Of a stretch of DNA of 64,000 nucleotides, positions 33,104-42,266 are shown in pieces. A program made the position numbers and the translations under genes. Below the pieces are notes generated by a model. The model made no database searches. It saw only the letters and a program-made list of their open reading frames with translations, and was not told the origin of the DNA. The stretch comes from Pelagibacterium halotolerans B2. Lineage in GTDB: Bacteria > Pseudomonadota > Alphaproteobacteria > Rhizobiales > Devosiaceae. The first letter of the stretch is position 1. Each line of letters starts with the position of its first letter. The stretch covers positions 1,736,001 through 1,800,000 of the forward strand of contig NC_016078.1 of the NCBI RefSeq assembly GCF_000230555.1, given 5' to 3'.

Positions 33104-34471
33104 ATGCGCGTTAATCCCCAATCGAAGCTGACGCTGGTCTTCATTCTCATGACGGTGTTTCTCGACATCGTCGGGCTCGGGATCATCCTGCCGGTGCTTC
33201 CCGGGTTGATCGTCGAGTTGTCCCACGAAGGGATTACCGACGCTGCCAAGATCGGCGGTTATCTGATCTTCGTCTATGCCTCGATGCAGTTTATCTTCTC
33301 GCCAATCCTGGGCAATCTGTCCGACCGATGGGGACGCCGCCCGATCCTGCTGCTCTCGCTGGTCGGGCTGTCGCTCGATTATCTCATCATGGCCTGGGCG
33401 CCCACTTTGCTCTGGCTTTTCGTGGGCCGGGTCCTCTCAGGGATCTGCGGCGCGGCAATGGGCACGGCAACGGCCTATGTCGCCGACATCACGCCCAAGG
33501 AAAAGCGCTCGCAGCGGTTCGGTCTGATCGGCGCGGCCTTCGGGCTCGGCTTTATCGTCGGCCCGGTGATCGGCGGCGAGCTGGGCGAATTCGGGCCCCG
33601 CGCGCCCTTCTATCTGGCCTCGGCGCTGGCCGCCGCCAATGTGGTGTTCGGCTTTTTCGTCCTGCCCGAAAGCCTCTCGAAATTCCGGCGCCGCCGGTTC
33701 AACTGGAAACGCGCCAATCCGTTCGGCGCGCTTTGGGCCTTCCGGCATACCCCGGTGATCTTCGTCCTGCTCGGCTGCGTTTTCCTGTTTTCGCTGGCCG
33801 GACAGACCTATCCCAATGTCTGGAACTTCTTCACGATTGAGGAATTCGGCTGGGGGCCGTCCCAGGTCGGCCGGTCGCTGGCCATCTTCGGCATCCTTTT
33901 CGCGCTGAGCCAAGCGCTTCTGGTCGGATTTTCCACGCGCTATCTCGGCGTCACGGCGACGGTTATCATCGGGCTTTCACTGGCCGTCATTGCGTTTATC
34001 GGTGTCTCGATGATCCACACGGAGTTGGGGCTGTGGACCTTCCTGGTCGTCGGGGCCTTTTCCGGCATCGCGGCGCCCGCCCTCACCGGGCTTCTTGCCA
34101 ACAACACACGCGCCAATCAGCAAGGCGAACTTCAGGGCGCCGTCAACGCCTCAAATTCCCTGACGGCAATCATAGCGCCTCTGGCGGCAACGCAGATGTT
34201 TTCGTTTTTCACCACAAATGCGCTGCGCCCCATCACCTTTCCCGGCGCACCGTTCTTTGCGGCCGGGATTATCGTTGCGGGGGCCATGGCGCTCTTTATC
34301 TACGCTTCCATCAGATACGACCTTTCGCACCGCCCCTATGACGAGGCGCGCGAAAAGCCGCGCTATCCCCAGCCGAGCGGCCAGGCCGTCAATCCGCCGG
34401 AGACCGAATTGCCCGAAGATGAGGACGGAAATGGCGAGGGCGAGCCCGCGACGCAGCCCGCAAACAAATAA
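33104..34471 (+). CDS. MFS efflux transporter, TetA-like
   Basis: 455 residues, 12 membrane helices. The drug:H+ antiporter motif A GNLSDRWGRRPIL follows helix 2; LVGLGIILPVLP-like start DIVGLGIILPVLPGL. Closest in pattern to tetracycline/multidrug exporters (TCR/Tet). A 50-residue acidic tail (PETELPEDEDGNGE) is unusual. Substrate unknown. ATG 33104 lacks a strong ribosome site. Followed by a hairpin shared with the convergent gnd gene. Confidence 0.9.
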   Translation: MRVNPQSKLTLVFILMTVFLDIVGLGIILPVLPGLIVELSHEGITDAAKIGGYLIFVYASMQFIFSPILGNLSDRWGRRPILLLSLVGLSLDYLIMAWAPTLLWLFVGRVLSGICGAAMGTATAYVADITPKEKRSQRFGLIGAAFGLGFIVGPVIGGELGEFGPRAPFYLASALAAANVVFGFFVLPESLSKFRRRRFNWKRANPFGALWAFRHTPVIFVLLGCVFLFSLAGQTYPNVWNFFTIEEFGWGPSQVGRSLAIFGILFALSQALLVGFSTRYLGVTATVIIGLSLAVIAFIGVSMIHTELGLWTFLVVGAFSGIAAPALTGLLANNTRANQQGELQGAVNASNSLTAIIAPLAATQMFSFFTTNALRPITFPGAPFFAAGIIVAGAMALFIYASIRYDLSHRPYDEAREKPRYPQPSGQAVNPPETELPEDEDGNGEGEPATQPANK

Positions 34472-34495
34472 GGCCGGGTTTCCCCGGCCTTCTCA
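34471..34495. terminator. Shared terminator hairpin between MFS and gnd genes
   Basis: AGGCCGGG-TTTC-CCCGGCCT, an 8-bp perfect stem (34471-34478 with 34483-34490), overlapping the last base of the MFS gene and ending before gnd. Only short T-tracts on either side (TTCTCATTATT), so termination efficiency is uncertain. Confidence 0.6.
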
Positions 34496-35908
34496 TTATT
34501 GACCGATCAGGCTCGGCCAAGTGTGATGGAAATCGCCATCCTTGTCCAAACGCTTGAACCCGTGGGCGCCGAAGAAATCGCGCTGGCCCTGTGTCAGGTT
34601 CGTCGTTCCGCGCGCCTGACGGTAAGCATCGAAATAGGCAAGGGCGGATGAGAGGCACGGCGCGGGCAATTCGTTGATCGCGCAGGTGGCGACCACCGCA
34701 CGCAAGGCGCCATTGCTGTCCTTCATCATGTCCACAAAGGCCGGCTGGGTCAGAAGATTGGCCGCCCCGCCGCTGTCGAACGCCTGGGAAATCTGGTCAA
34801 GGAAGCGCGAACGGATGATGCAGCCGGCCCGCCAGATCTTGGCGATGGTGGCAAGCGGCAGATTCCAGCCGTTATCCTCGGACGCCTTGGCCATAACCGC
34901 GAAGCCCTGTGCATAAGCGGCGATCTTGCCGGCCAGCAACGCCTTTTCCAGCGCCTCTAGCGAAATGGTCGCGTTGCCTTTCACGCCGGCGCCATAGATT
35001 TCCTCGCCCCGGACGCGCTCGTCCTTCATGGCCGAAATCGACCGGGCGGCAACCGCACCTTCGATAGTTGTCGCCGACACGCCCAGATTGAGCGCTTCGA
35101 TGGCCGACCAGCGCCCCGTGCCCTTCTGGCCGGCGGCATCGAGGATCACGTCAACCAGCGGCTTGCCGGTTCCCTCATCCTTCGCGTTGAGTACATGGCC
35201 GGTGATCTCGATCAGATAGCTGTCGAGCGGCCCCTTGTTCCACTCCTCGAAAACCTTGGCGCAGTCTTCCGGGCTCATGCCCAGCCCGTCGCGCATGATG
35301 CCGTAAATCTCGCCGATCATCTGCATGTCGGCATATTCGATGCCGTTATGGATGGTCTTGACGAAATGGCCCGCCCCGCCGGTCCCCAGATAGGCGCAAC
35401 ACGCCTCGCCATTGAATTTGGCGGAAATGGCGGTCAGCACCGCCTCGGCGTTCTCCCACTGGGCTTCCGAACCGCCGACCATGATGGAAGGGCCGTGCCG
35501 TGCGCCCTCTTCGCCACCCGATACCCCGATGCCCAGGAACCCGATCCCCGTGCCGTCGAGTTCGGAAAAGCGGCGCACCGTATCGTGGTAATTGGCATTG
35601 CCCGCGTCGATGATGACGTCGCCTTCTTCAAGCAGCGGCTTGAGCTCGGCGATCACCTGATCGACGGGATCGCCGGCCTTGACCATGATGATGACCGAAC
35701 GCGGCCGCTTGAGCATGGAAATGAACGTCGCCAGTTCGCCGCTGCCCATGACGTTGGATTTGAGGTCCCCGGCATTGGCCAGAAACGCATCCACCTTGTC
35801 CGCCGTGCGATTGTAAACAGCGACCTTGTAGCCGTTATCGGCGATGTTGAGGGCAAGGTTCTCGCCCATCACCCCAAGCCCGACCAGGCCGATATCTGCC
35901 TCTTCCAT
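34496..35908 (-). CDS. gnd: 6-phosphogluconate dehydrogenase, decarboxylating
   Basis: Oxidative pentose-phosphate enzyme producing ribulose-5-phosphate, CO2 and NADPH; 470 residues, full length of the long-chain (E. coli-type) class. NADP site GLVGLGVMGENLALNIADNG, substrate site GVSGGEEGARHGPSIMVGG, catalytic Lys in HFVKTIHNGIEYADMQ, and C-terminal TNLTQGQRDFFGAHGFKRLD. ATG 35908 has GAGAGG upstream. It is divergent from gntK, giving a gluconate-entry module. Confidence 0.97.
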   Translation of the reverse strand: MEEADIGLVGLGVMGENLALNIADNGYKVAVYNRTADKVDAFLANAGDLKSNVMGSGELATFISMLKRPRSVIIMVKAGDPVDQVIAELKPLLEEGDVIIDAGNANYHDTVRRFSELDGTGIGFLGIGVSGGEEGARHGPSIMVGGSEAQWENAEAVLTAISAKFNGEACCAYLGTGGAGHFVKTIHNGIEYADMQMIGEIYGIMRDGLGMSPEDCAKVFEEWNKGPLDSYLIEITGHVLNAKDEGTGKPLVDVILDAAGQKGTGRWSAIEALNLGVSATTIEGAVAARSISAMKDERVRGEEIYGAGVKGNATISLEALEKALLAGKIAAYAQGFAVMAKASEDNGWNLPLATIAKIWRAGCIIRSRFLDQISQAFDSGGAANLLTQPAFVDMMKDSNGALRAVVATCAINELPAPCLSSALAYFDAYRQARGTTNLTQGQRDFFGAHGFKRLDKDGDFHHTWPSLIGQ

Positions 35909-35929
35909 GCACAAAGCCTCTCAACTTTC

Positions 35930-35986
35930 GAGTGCGGTCAGGAAAAGTTGCAGACTTTTCCGGTTCGACCGCGCGACCAAATAAGG
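35930..35986. repeat. Dispersed hairpin repeat, diverged copy E
   Basis: Arms GCGGTC (35934-35939) and GACCGC (35967-35972) around a perfect inner stem GGAAAAGT-TGCAG-ACTTTTCC (35941-35961), then GCGACCAAATAAGG. Aligns with hairpin 1 of the 103-bp repeat. It sits upstream of gnd, unlike copies A and B. Confidence 0.6.
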
Positions 35987-36207
35987 ACCTGGAAAGCGCG
36001 GTGCCTGTTGATTGGGCCGCCCTCGGTTCCAGTTCTATAGCCCTTGTCTCTAGCCCTCGACGCGGGCCGGGGCAAGTTGTGCCGGCCCTCTGACGTGCAT
36101 CGGCCCGCCTTGCTGTAACTCCGATGCATCAATGGCCTGCAACCGATTGCAGCGCGGACGGGACCGTGGCAGGTATGAAACCTCCGACCAACAGCACCCG
36201 GACCGCC

Positions 36208-36729
36208 ATGTCGTCTTCCTCCTCCGCCCAGCCTCGTCTCATCGTCGTCATGGGCGTTTCGGGCGCCGGAAAATCAACGATCGGAGAGGAGTTGGCAGAT
36301 CGACTGGAGGTGCCGTTCATCGATGCCGACAACCTTCATCCGCGCGCCAATGTCGAAAAGATGCGTGGCGGCACCCCGCTCGAGGATTCCGACCGCTGGC
36401 CGTGGCTGGAGATCGTCGCCGACGCCATGCGCAACACGGCAGACACCAATGGTCGCGTCGTCTGCGCCTGTTCGGCCCTGCGCAGGGCCTATCGCGATTG
36501 CCTGACGAACCGGGCCGAAGAGCCGATCGCCTTTGTGCTGCTGCACGGGGACAAATCGGTCATCGCCAAGCGTCAGGCCAATCGGCCGGGCCATTTCATG
36601 CCGCCTGCCCTGCTCGACAGCCAGTTCGCAACGCTTGAGCCGTTCGGACCCGACGAGCATGGCATAACCATCGACGTCGCGCTGACGATCGACGAAATCG
36701 TCGATCAGGCGGCTGAAGCGCTCACCTAG
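36208..36729 (+). CDS. gntK: Gluconokinase
   Basis: Phosphorylates gluconate to 6-phosphogluconate. 173 residues from ATG 36208: P-loop VVMGVSGAGKSTIGEELADR, FIDADNLHP substrate site, MRGGTPLEDSDRWPWL and LHGDKSVIAKRQANRPGHFM. ATG 36175 (11 residues more) is also open; neither has a strong ribosome site. Divergent from gnd, whose substrate it makes. The stop region overlaps the convergent TraB/GumN gene by 4 bases. Confidence 0.94.
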   Translation: MSSSSSAQPRLIVVMGVSGAGKSTIGEELADRLEVPFIDADNLHPRANVEKMRGGTPLEDSDRWPWLEIVADAMRNTADTNGRVVCACSALRRAYRDCLTNRAEEPIAFVLLHGDKSVIAKRQANRPGHFMPPALLDSQFATLEPFGPDEHGITIDVALTIDEIVDQAAEALT

Positions 36730-37604
36730 CGCCGCTCGACCGTATAGCCGCGTTCTTCCAGAATCTCGGGAATCGAATCGGGGCCGACATAATGGCCCAA
36801 CCCGACAGCGACAAGCGCCGTACCCTTGCCGGACAGGATGTCCTCGATGCCATCTGCAAATCCTTGATTGCGTTCGACGAACAGCACCTCGTAAAAGCCT
36901 TCGAGCTCATGGGCAATTTCCGCGGTCTCGGCTTTCAGCGTCGTCAGATCGCCGTCGATCCAGCTTTCCAGTTCATCGACAAGTTCGGTCTTGGCATCCT
37001 CATACTCGATGATGGTCTGGCGCAACACGTCCAGTTGCACCTCCTCATCCATGCCTGACAGCGTTTCGAACTGTTCCTCGAAGGTCTCAAACCCCATAAC
37101 GGGAATGCCCAATTCGTCTGCCCGGTCCTTGATGTGCATGTCGATGCCGCCCTGGGGATCGAACCCGGCCTCGACAAGCATCAGGGCCGAAATCTGCAGA
37201 TAGGCGTACCACGGACGCAGCCCGTCGAAACTGTCGAGCGGCACACCATGCTCGTCCAGAATGGTTTGAAGTCCGGACATTTCCTCGTCATCGAGCAATG
37301 AAGAGAGCGGTCGGTCGGGCGACATGCCCGATGCCATGATGAGCCCGAACAGGTTTTCGGGCGGATCGAAGCTGTCGAGTTCGAGCCAGACGCTGTCGGC
37401 GCGGCCGAGAATTTCGGCAAGTTGCGGACTTTCCCAATCGACCCCGTCGCGCATCATGTGCACGGTGCCGATCATGTAGATCGTCGAATTATCGTCCTCG
37501 ATAACCCAGATTGGTGGCTCGGGCGTTTGGGCGGCAAGCGGTGTGGCCATTGTTCCAACCAGCAGGCCGGCCGCAATCCTTCTGATCCATTGTCCAAACG
37601 CCAT
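36726..37604 (-). CDS. TraB/GumN-family exported protein
   Basis: 292 residues. Signal peptide MAFGQWIRRIAAGLLVGTMA ending LAAQ, then the TraB/GumN (PF01963) metalloprotease-like fold: STIYMIGTVHMM at the start, LELDSFDPPE, GIDMHIKDRADELGIPV and the closing GLGHYVGPDSIPEILEERGY. Periplasmic; possibly a Tiki-like protease, though activity has not been shown for most members. ATG 37604 has GGAAGGA upstream. Confidence 0.88.
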   Translation of the reverse strand: MAFGQWIRRIAAGLLVGTMATPLAAQTPEPPIWVIEDDNSTIYMIGTVHMMRDGVDWESPQLAEILGRADSVWLELDSFDPPENLFGLIMASGMSPDRPLSSLLDDEEMSGLQTILDEHGVPLDSFDGLRPWYAYLQISALMLVEAGFDPQGGIDMHIKDRADELGIPVMGFETFEEQFETLSGMDEEVQLDVLRQTIIEYEDAKTELVDELESWIDGDLTTLKAETAEIAHELEGFYEVLFVERNQGFADGIEDILSGKGTALVAVGLGHYVGPDSIPEILEERGYTVERR

Positions 37605-37697
37605 AAATTCAATCCTTCCAATGCAAAAGCAGAATGGGGAGAACCCCCGGTCCAAGAAATTGTTTCGAAAAGTTTATCTCGCCATTACTATGAAGGC

Positions 37698-39569
37698 ATG
37701 ACCCTTGCCCAAACCATAAGCGCGCCGCTTCATCGGCCATGGCCCCGCCGCTGGGTCGCCGCGGCCGGATTTGCCGTTCTGGCTATGGCGGCAGTGGCAT
37801 TATGGGGCAGCGGATACGCCAGCCGACTCTATTTCGACGAGGCCAATGCGCGCGGAAACAACACGCTGCGTCTCGCCGTTGCCGTTCTGCGCGGCCATAT
37901 GGAACGCTATGAAAGTCTGCCACGGGTCATTGCCGATTTCGACGACATCAAGGCTGTCGTCGCCGATCCGGGCAATCAGGGCCTGGTTGCGGACGTCAAC
38001 GCCTATCTCAAGCAGATCAACACCCAGTTCGAATCGTCCGACATCTACGTGATGGGCGAGGACGGCACGACCATCGTCGCCTCCAACTACGACAGTGAAG
38101 CGCCCTTCGTGGGCGAAAATTTCCAGTATCGCCCGTATTTTTATGACGCCATCGATGGTGGCGAGGGCCGGTTCTTTGCTCTTGGCACCACATCGTTCAA
38201 GCGCGGCTATTATTTCGGCGCGCCAGTTCTGGTGGACGGGGAGTTCAAGGGCGTCGTGGCGGTCAAGGTCGATGTCGATTCCATCGAGGAGACCTGGCGC
38301 GGCGGCGATTATCTCATCGTCGTGACCGACCCTGAAGGCATCATCTTCATGTCGAGCCGGGCTGACCTGCTCTACAATTCCATGCTGCCGCTTACGCCCG
38401 ACCGGCTGGCCCGCACCGCCGAAACCCGCCGCTATGCCAATGCTGAACTGGCCGAGCTGCCCTTCCGCGAAACCGGTGACGAGCGCCATCGCCTGATCAG
38501 CATCGAACGCGAGGAAACCGCGAGCGAATATCTCGTGGTCTCCGAGGCCATGCCCGAGGCCGACTGGACGGTGAGCGTCATGCTCGACACCGCCTCGGCC
38601 CGGGCCCAGGCGCTCACGACCACAATTATCGCCCTCCTCGCCATTGCGCTGGGCACATTGGCCGGCGCGATCTACGCCCAGCGGCGGGCCCGGCTGCGCG
38701 AGCGCATGCACCTCCAGCGCGAGGCCAAGGAAATGCTCGAGCGCCGCGTTACAGAGCGCACCGCCGAACTGGCCAGTCTCAACATCAAGCTCGAAGAGGA
38801 AGTGGCCGAGCGCCGGGCGACCGAACAAATTCTGCGCAAGACCCAGTCCGACCTGATCCAGGCTGGCAAACTCGCCGCTTTGGGCCAGATGTCGGCTGCC
38901 CTGTCCCATGAATTCAACCAGCCGCTTTCAGCCGCCCGCAACTACGCCGACAATGCCCTGGTGCTGATCGAACGTGGCCGGATCGAGGATGCCAGTGCCA
39001 ATGTCGGACGCATTTCCGGATTGATCGATCGCATGAATTCGATTTCGCGCCATCTGCGCAATTTCGCGAGAAAACCCAACCAGAAGCTCACAAGCGTGCC
39101 GCTCGATCTCGTCATTGGCGATACTGTCGAACTGCTGAACTGGCGTATCAAATCAGCGGGAATAGAGCTTTCCCTCGATATCGGGGATGACCACCTTGTC
39201 ATCGTGGGGGGCCCGGTCCGTCTGCAGCAGGTATTGGTCAACATCCTCACCAACGCCATCGACGCCGCCGAAACCGGTACCGACCGCCGCATCGCTCTGA
39301 CGGCAAGGCGCCTCAAGGACCGCGCCATCGTCACGGTCCGGGACCATGGGCCCGGCGTCGCTCCGGGGTTGGCGGAACGGATATTCGACCCGTTCTTTTC
39401 GACCAAAGGCGTCGGCAAGGGCCTAGGACTGGGGCTATCGATCTCCTACAACATCATAAAGGATTTCGGCGGCGAGTTGCGTGTGGAAAATCATCCCGAG
39501 GGTGGAGCGCTGTTCACGATCGAACTCCAGCACGTCCAATTGCCAGCCATGGCGGAACCAGCCCAATGA
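37698..39569 (+). CDS. dctB: DctB-type sensor histidine kinase
   Basis: 623-residue membrane kinase. Helix 1 at ~18-40 and helix 2 at ~305-327 enclose a periplasmic PDC/Cache sensor (~45-300; FQYRPYFYDAI is the C4-dicarboxylate-type ligand loop). A cytoplasmic coiled coil (~335-385) leads to HisKA with phospho-His404 in ALSHEFNQPLSA and an ATPase with N box NILTNAIDAA and G boxes DHGPGV and GKGLGLGLS. Senses a carboxylate and phosphorylates the DctD-like partner, whose gene overlaps by 4 bases. Confidence 0.93.
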   Translation: MTLAQTISAPLHRPWPRRWVAAAGFAVLAMAAVALWGSGYASRLYFDEANARGNNTLRLAVAVLRGHMERYESLPRVIADFDDIKAVVADPGNQGLVADVNAYLKQINTQFESSDIYVMGEDGTTIVASNYDSEAPFVGENFQYRPYFYDAIDGGEGRFFALGTTSFKRGYYFGAPVLVDGEFKGVVAVKVDVDSIEETWRGGDYLIVVTDPEGIIFMSSRADLLYNSMLPLTPDRLARTAETRRYANAELAELPFRETGDERHRLISIEREETASEYLVVSEAMPEADWTVSVMLDTASARAQALTTTIIALLAIALGTLAGAIYAQRRARLRERMHLQREAKEMLERRVTERTAELASLNIKLEEEVAERRATEQILRKTQSDLIQAGKLAALGQMSAALSHEFNQPLSAARNYADNALVLIERGRIEDASANVGRISGLIDRMNSISRHLRNFARKPNQKLTSVPLDLVIGDTVELLNWRIKSAGIELSLDIGDDHLVIVGGPVRLQQVLVNILTNAIDAAETGTDRRIALTARRLKDRAIVTVRDHGPGVAPGLAERIFDPFFSTKGVGKGLGLGLSISYNIIKDFGGELRVENHPEGGALFTIELQHVQLPAMAEPAQ

Positions 39570-40933
39570 GCGGCGAAAAAATCATCCTTGTCGACGACGA
39601 AAACGAGCTGCGTCATTCAACGGCCCAGGCTCTCGAACTCGCCGGATTCGAAGTCATCGATTTCGCTTCCGCCGAACAGGCCACCCATTTCGCGGGCTTT
39701 GGCTTCAAGGGCATCGTCATCACCGATATCCGCATGCCGGGGCTCGATGGCCTGACATTGATGAACAGGCTGCATGAACTGGACCGCGATATACCGGTTG
39801 TCCTGATTACCGGCCATGGCGATGTGCAACTGGCCGTCCGCGCCATGCGCGAAGGTGCCTATGACTTCATCGAAAAGCCTTTCGTGACCAGCCAGTTGAC
39901 CGAAATCGCCGCCCGCGCCCTCGAATACCGCAAGCTGGTATTGGAAAACCGTGTCCTGCGCGCCGCTGCCGGCCAGAGCGATGATCTCGAACAGCGGCTT
40001 TTGGGCCGCTCCAACCCAATGGTGGAACTGCGGCGCAAGCTGCGCACCATCGGCCCGACCGATACCGACGTCCTGATCGTGGGCGCTACCGGTTCGGGCA
40101 AGGAGGTGACCGCCAGGGCGCTGCACGACCTGTCCCATCGATCGAGCAAGCCCTATATCGCGATCAACTGCGCGGCATTGCCGGCCAATCTGATCGAAAG
40201 CGAATTGTTCGGCCATGAAGTCGGCGCGTTTCCGGGCGCCATGCGGGCCCGGTTCGGCAAGTTCGAGCTGGCCCAGGGCGGCACTATCCTGCTCGATGAG
40301 ATCGGCTCGATGCCCATGGACGTTCAGGGCAAGCTTCTGCGCGTCATTCAGGAACGAACCATAACCCGGCTGGGCTCCAATGACGGACTGCCCCTGGACG
40401 TTCGGTTTATCGCCACTTCGAAAACCCCGCTTGAAGCCGACGTCGCGGCAGGCACCTTCCGGGCCGACCTGCTCTATCGGCTCAACGTCATAACGCTGGA
40501 AATCCCCCCACTGTCCGAGCGGCGCGAGGACATTCCCCTGCTCTTCATGCAACTTCTGACAGAGGCCGCGGCCCGCTATAGGCGCGAGCCGACCACGGTA
40601 CCGCCGCAGGTCCTCACGGCACTCAGCGAGCGTCATTGGCCCGGCAATGTGCGCGAACTGCGCAACGCCGCCGATCGCTACATCCTCGATCTTGGCCTTC
40701 CCTTCATCGAAACGGTGAGCGAGAGCGATGATACGGAAGGTGATTCGAGACTGGCAGACAGGGTCGCCGATTTCGAGCGCGGCGTTATCGAAAGCGCACT
40801 GATCGCCCACGCGGGCAGCCTCAAGCCGGTCTATGAATCACTCGGACTGTCGCGCAAATCGCTCTACGAAAAGATGCAGAAATACGGTCTTGAGCGCGGC
40901 CGCTACCTTCCCAGCGAGGCGGAGGCGGACTGA
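39566..40933 (+). CDS. dctD: DctD-type sigma-54 response regulator with variant GAFPGA loop
   Basis: 455 residues: receiver (~4-120, phospho-Asp54 in [12 protein letters not shown]), AAA+ core (~145-375, Walker A GATGSGKE, Walker [12 protein letters not shown]) and Fis-type helix-turn-helix (~415-445, [15 protein letters not shown]). It should activate RpoN promoters when phosphorylated by DctB. The sigma-54-contact loop reads GAFPGA (residues 220-225) in place of GAFTGA, a change that in other activators usually harms sigma-54 contact. ATG overlaps the dctB stop (ATGA). Confidence 0.92.
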   Translation: MSGEKIILVDDENELRHSTAQALELAGFEVIDFASAEQATHFAGFGFKGIVITDIRMPGLDGLTLMNRLHELDRDIPVVLITGHGDVQLAVRAMREGAYDFIEKPFVTSQLTEIAARALEYRKLVLENRVLRAAAGQSDDLEQRLLGRSNPMVELRRKLRTIGPTDTDVLIVGATGSGKEVTARALHDLSHRSSKPYIAINCAALPANLIESELFGHEVGAFPGAMRARFGKFELAQGGTILLDEIGSMPMDVQGKLLRVIQERTITRLGSNDGLPLDVRFIATSKTPLEADVAAGTFRADLLYRLNVITLEIPPLSERREDIPLLFMQLLTEAAARYRREPTTVPPQVLTALSERHWPGNVRELRNAADRYILDLGLPFIETVSESDDTEGDSRLADRVADFERGVIESALIAHAGSLKPVYESLGLSRKSLYEKMQKYGLERGRYLPSEAEAD

Positions 40934-41155
40934 TCTGGGCGAAATTGTGGGGGATTCCACCCGCCAGACAGGCCCAATGTTACCGTTTCCACCCACCGGC
41001 GCCTCAAACTATGAAAAAATCGTGACCGCCCCCTCCGGCGCCGCTTGCGCAGGGCCACTCATTGCGCCCCTCATGGACCACCGCCGGGCGATGCGGAGGA
41101 CGTTACGCGCCCGGTATGGATGAACCCAAAGAGGTAACCCCACGGGAGGAACGCA

Positions 41156-42133
41156 ATGTGTTTTACCACTCTTGCCGCGTTTGCGGCAGCGACCCTGCTT
41201 GCCGCAACACCGGCAATTGCCCAGGATGATCGGTCCGACTGGCCGTCGAGCATGACGATCGGCACGGCCAGCCAGGGCGGCACCTATTTTATTTACGGCA
41301 CCGGCCTTGGCGGCCTCATCACCGAGGAACTCGGCATCAACGCCTCGGGTGAAGTGACGGGCGGTCCGGTCCAGAACTCCACGCTGATCGAAACCGGCGA
41401 CCACATCATGGGTCTTGTCACAATGGGCCCGGCCTATGAAGCCTGGACCGGCGTGTCCGAGCTGGCGCCCGGCGTCGAGCACAAGAGCCTGCGCGCTCTG
41501 TTCCCGATGTACCAGACCCCCTTCCAGGTCGTGACCCTTGCCTCCTCGGGCATCGAATCCGTTGCCGATTTTGACGGCAAGCGCGTTTCTGTCGGCCCCG
41601 CCGGCGGCACGGCTGCCACCTATTGGCCGCGCTATTTCGAAATCCTGGGCGTCTCGCCCGAGATCAGCTATTCGGGCGCCAACGATGCCGTCAGCCAGGT
41701 CAAGGACGGTCTGATCGACGCCTTCGCGTTCGCCGCCGGCGTGCCGATTGCGGCCTTTGCGCAGATTGCTGCCGAAAACGACGTCAACATCTTCGGCTTC
41801 ACCGAAGAGGAGCGTGGCCAGATCCTGACGCAGATGCCCGAAATGGCGGCCTTCGACGCCCCCGGCGGTCTCTATGACGGCTTCCCCGAGGAAAGCCCCA
41901 CGGTCGCGATGTGGAACTTCGCCATCGCCAGCGAATCCATGCCCGAAAGCCTGGCTTACGAAATCACCAAACTGGTGATGGAGAACACCGAACGCATGGT
42001 GCAGATCCACTCGGCTGCCGCCGAAACAACCATCGACAACGTCGACAAGAATACCTTCATGCCGTTCCATCCGGGCGCTGTGCGGTACTTCGATGAAGTC
42101 GGCATCGAAATTCCTGACGAATTGCGCGGCTAA
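41156..42133 (+). CDS. TAXI-family TRAP transporter solute-binding protein
   Basis: 325 residues. Signal peptide (MCFTTLAAFAAATLLAATPA ending IAQ), then the TAXI signature MTIGTASQGGTYFIYGTGLG and KRVSVGPAGGTAATYWP. TAXI binding proteins capture carboxylates such as glutamate or other small organic acids and hand them to a fused permease. GGGAGG stands before ATG 41156. It lies 222 bases after dctD and before the permease, so DctB/DctD likely regulate it. Confidence 0.93.
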   Translation: MCFTTLAAFAAATLLAATPAIAQDDRSDWPSSMTIGTASQGGTYFIYGTGLGGLITEELGINASGEVTGGPVQNSTLIETGDHIMGLVTMGPAYEAWTGVSELAPGVEHKSLRALFPMYQTPFQVVTLASSGIESVADFDGKRVSVGPAGGTAATYWPRYFEILGVSPEISYSGANDAVSQVKDGLIDAFAFAAGVPIAAFAQIAAENDVNIFGFTEEERGQILTQMPEMAAFDAPGGLYDGFPEESPTVAMWNFAIASESMPESLAYEITKLVMENTERMVQIHSAAAETTIDNVDKNTFMPFHPGAVRYFDEVGIEIPDELRG

Positions 42134-42157
42134 CGCCGACATCTGAAGGATGTTCAA

Positions 42158-42187
42158 GGCGGATGACGGTTTTTGCCGCCATCCGCC
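42158..42187 (+). terminator. Intercistronic hairpin after the TAXI binding-protein gene
   Basis: GGCGGATG-A-CGG-TTTTTG-CCG-C-CATCCGCC, an 8+3-bp stem (one mismatch) starting 25 bases after the stop. A second, perfect hairpin TGGCGCAT-GCTGTTG-ATGCGCCA follows at 42209-42231. Together they probably make binding protein more abundant than permease by partial termination or 3'-end protection. Confidence 0.6.
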
Positions 42188-42266
42188 TGTTTGCAGGAAA
42201 ACACATTCTGGCGCATGCTGTTGATGCGCCATCCGGGGCAGGATCGGCCCGCGGGAGGAAAATTCA

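Noticed and set aside
40934..41155. Sigma-54 promoter for the TAXI gene
   Set aside because: Only weak matches such as GGGCCACTCATTGC, with poor -24 bases; not good enough to report as a promoter.
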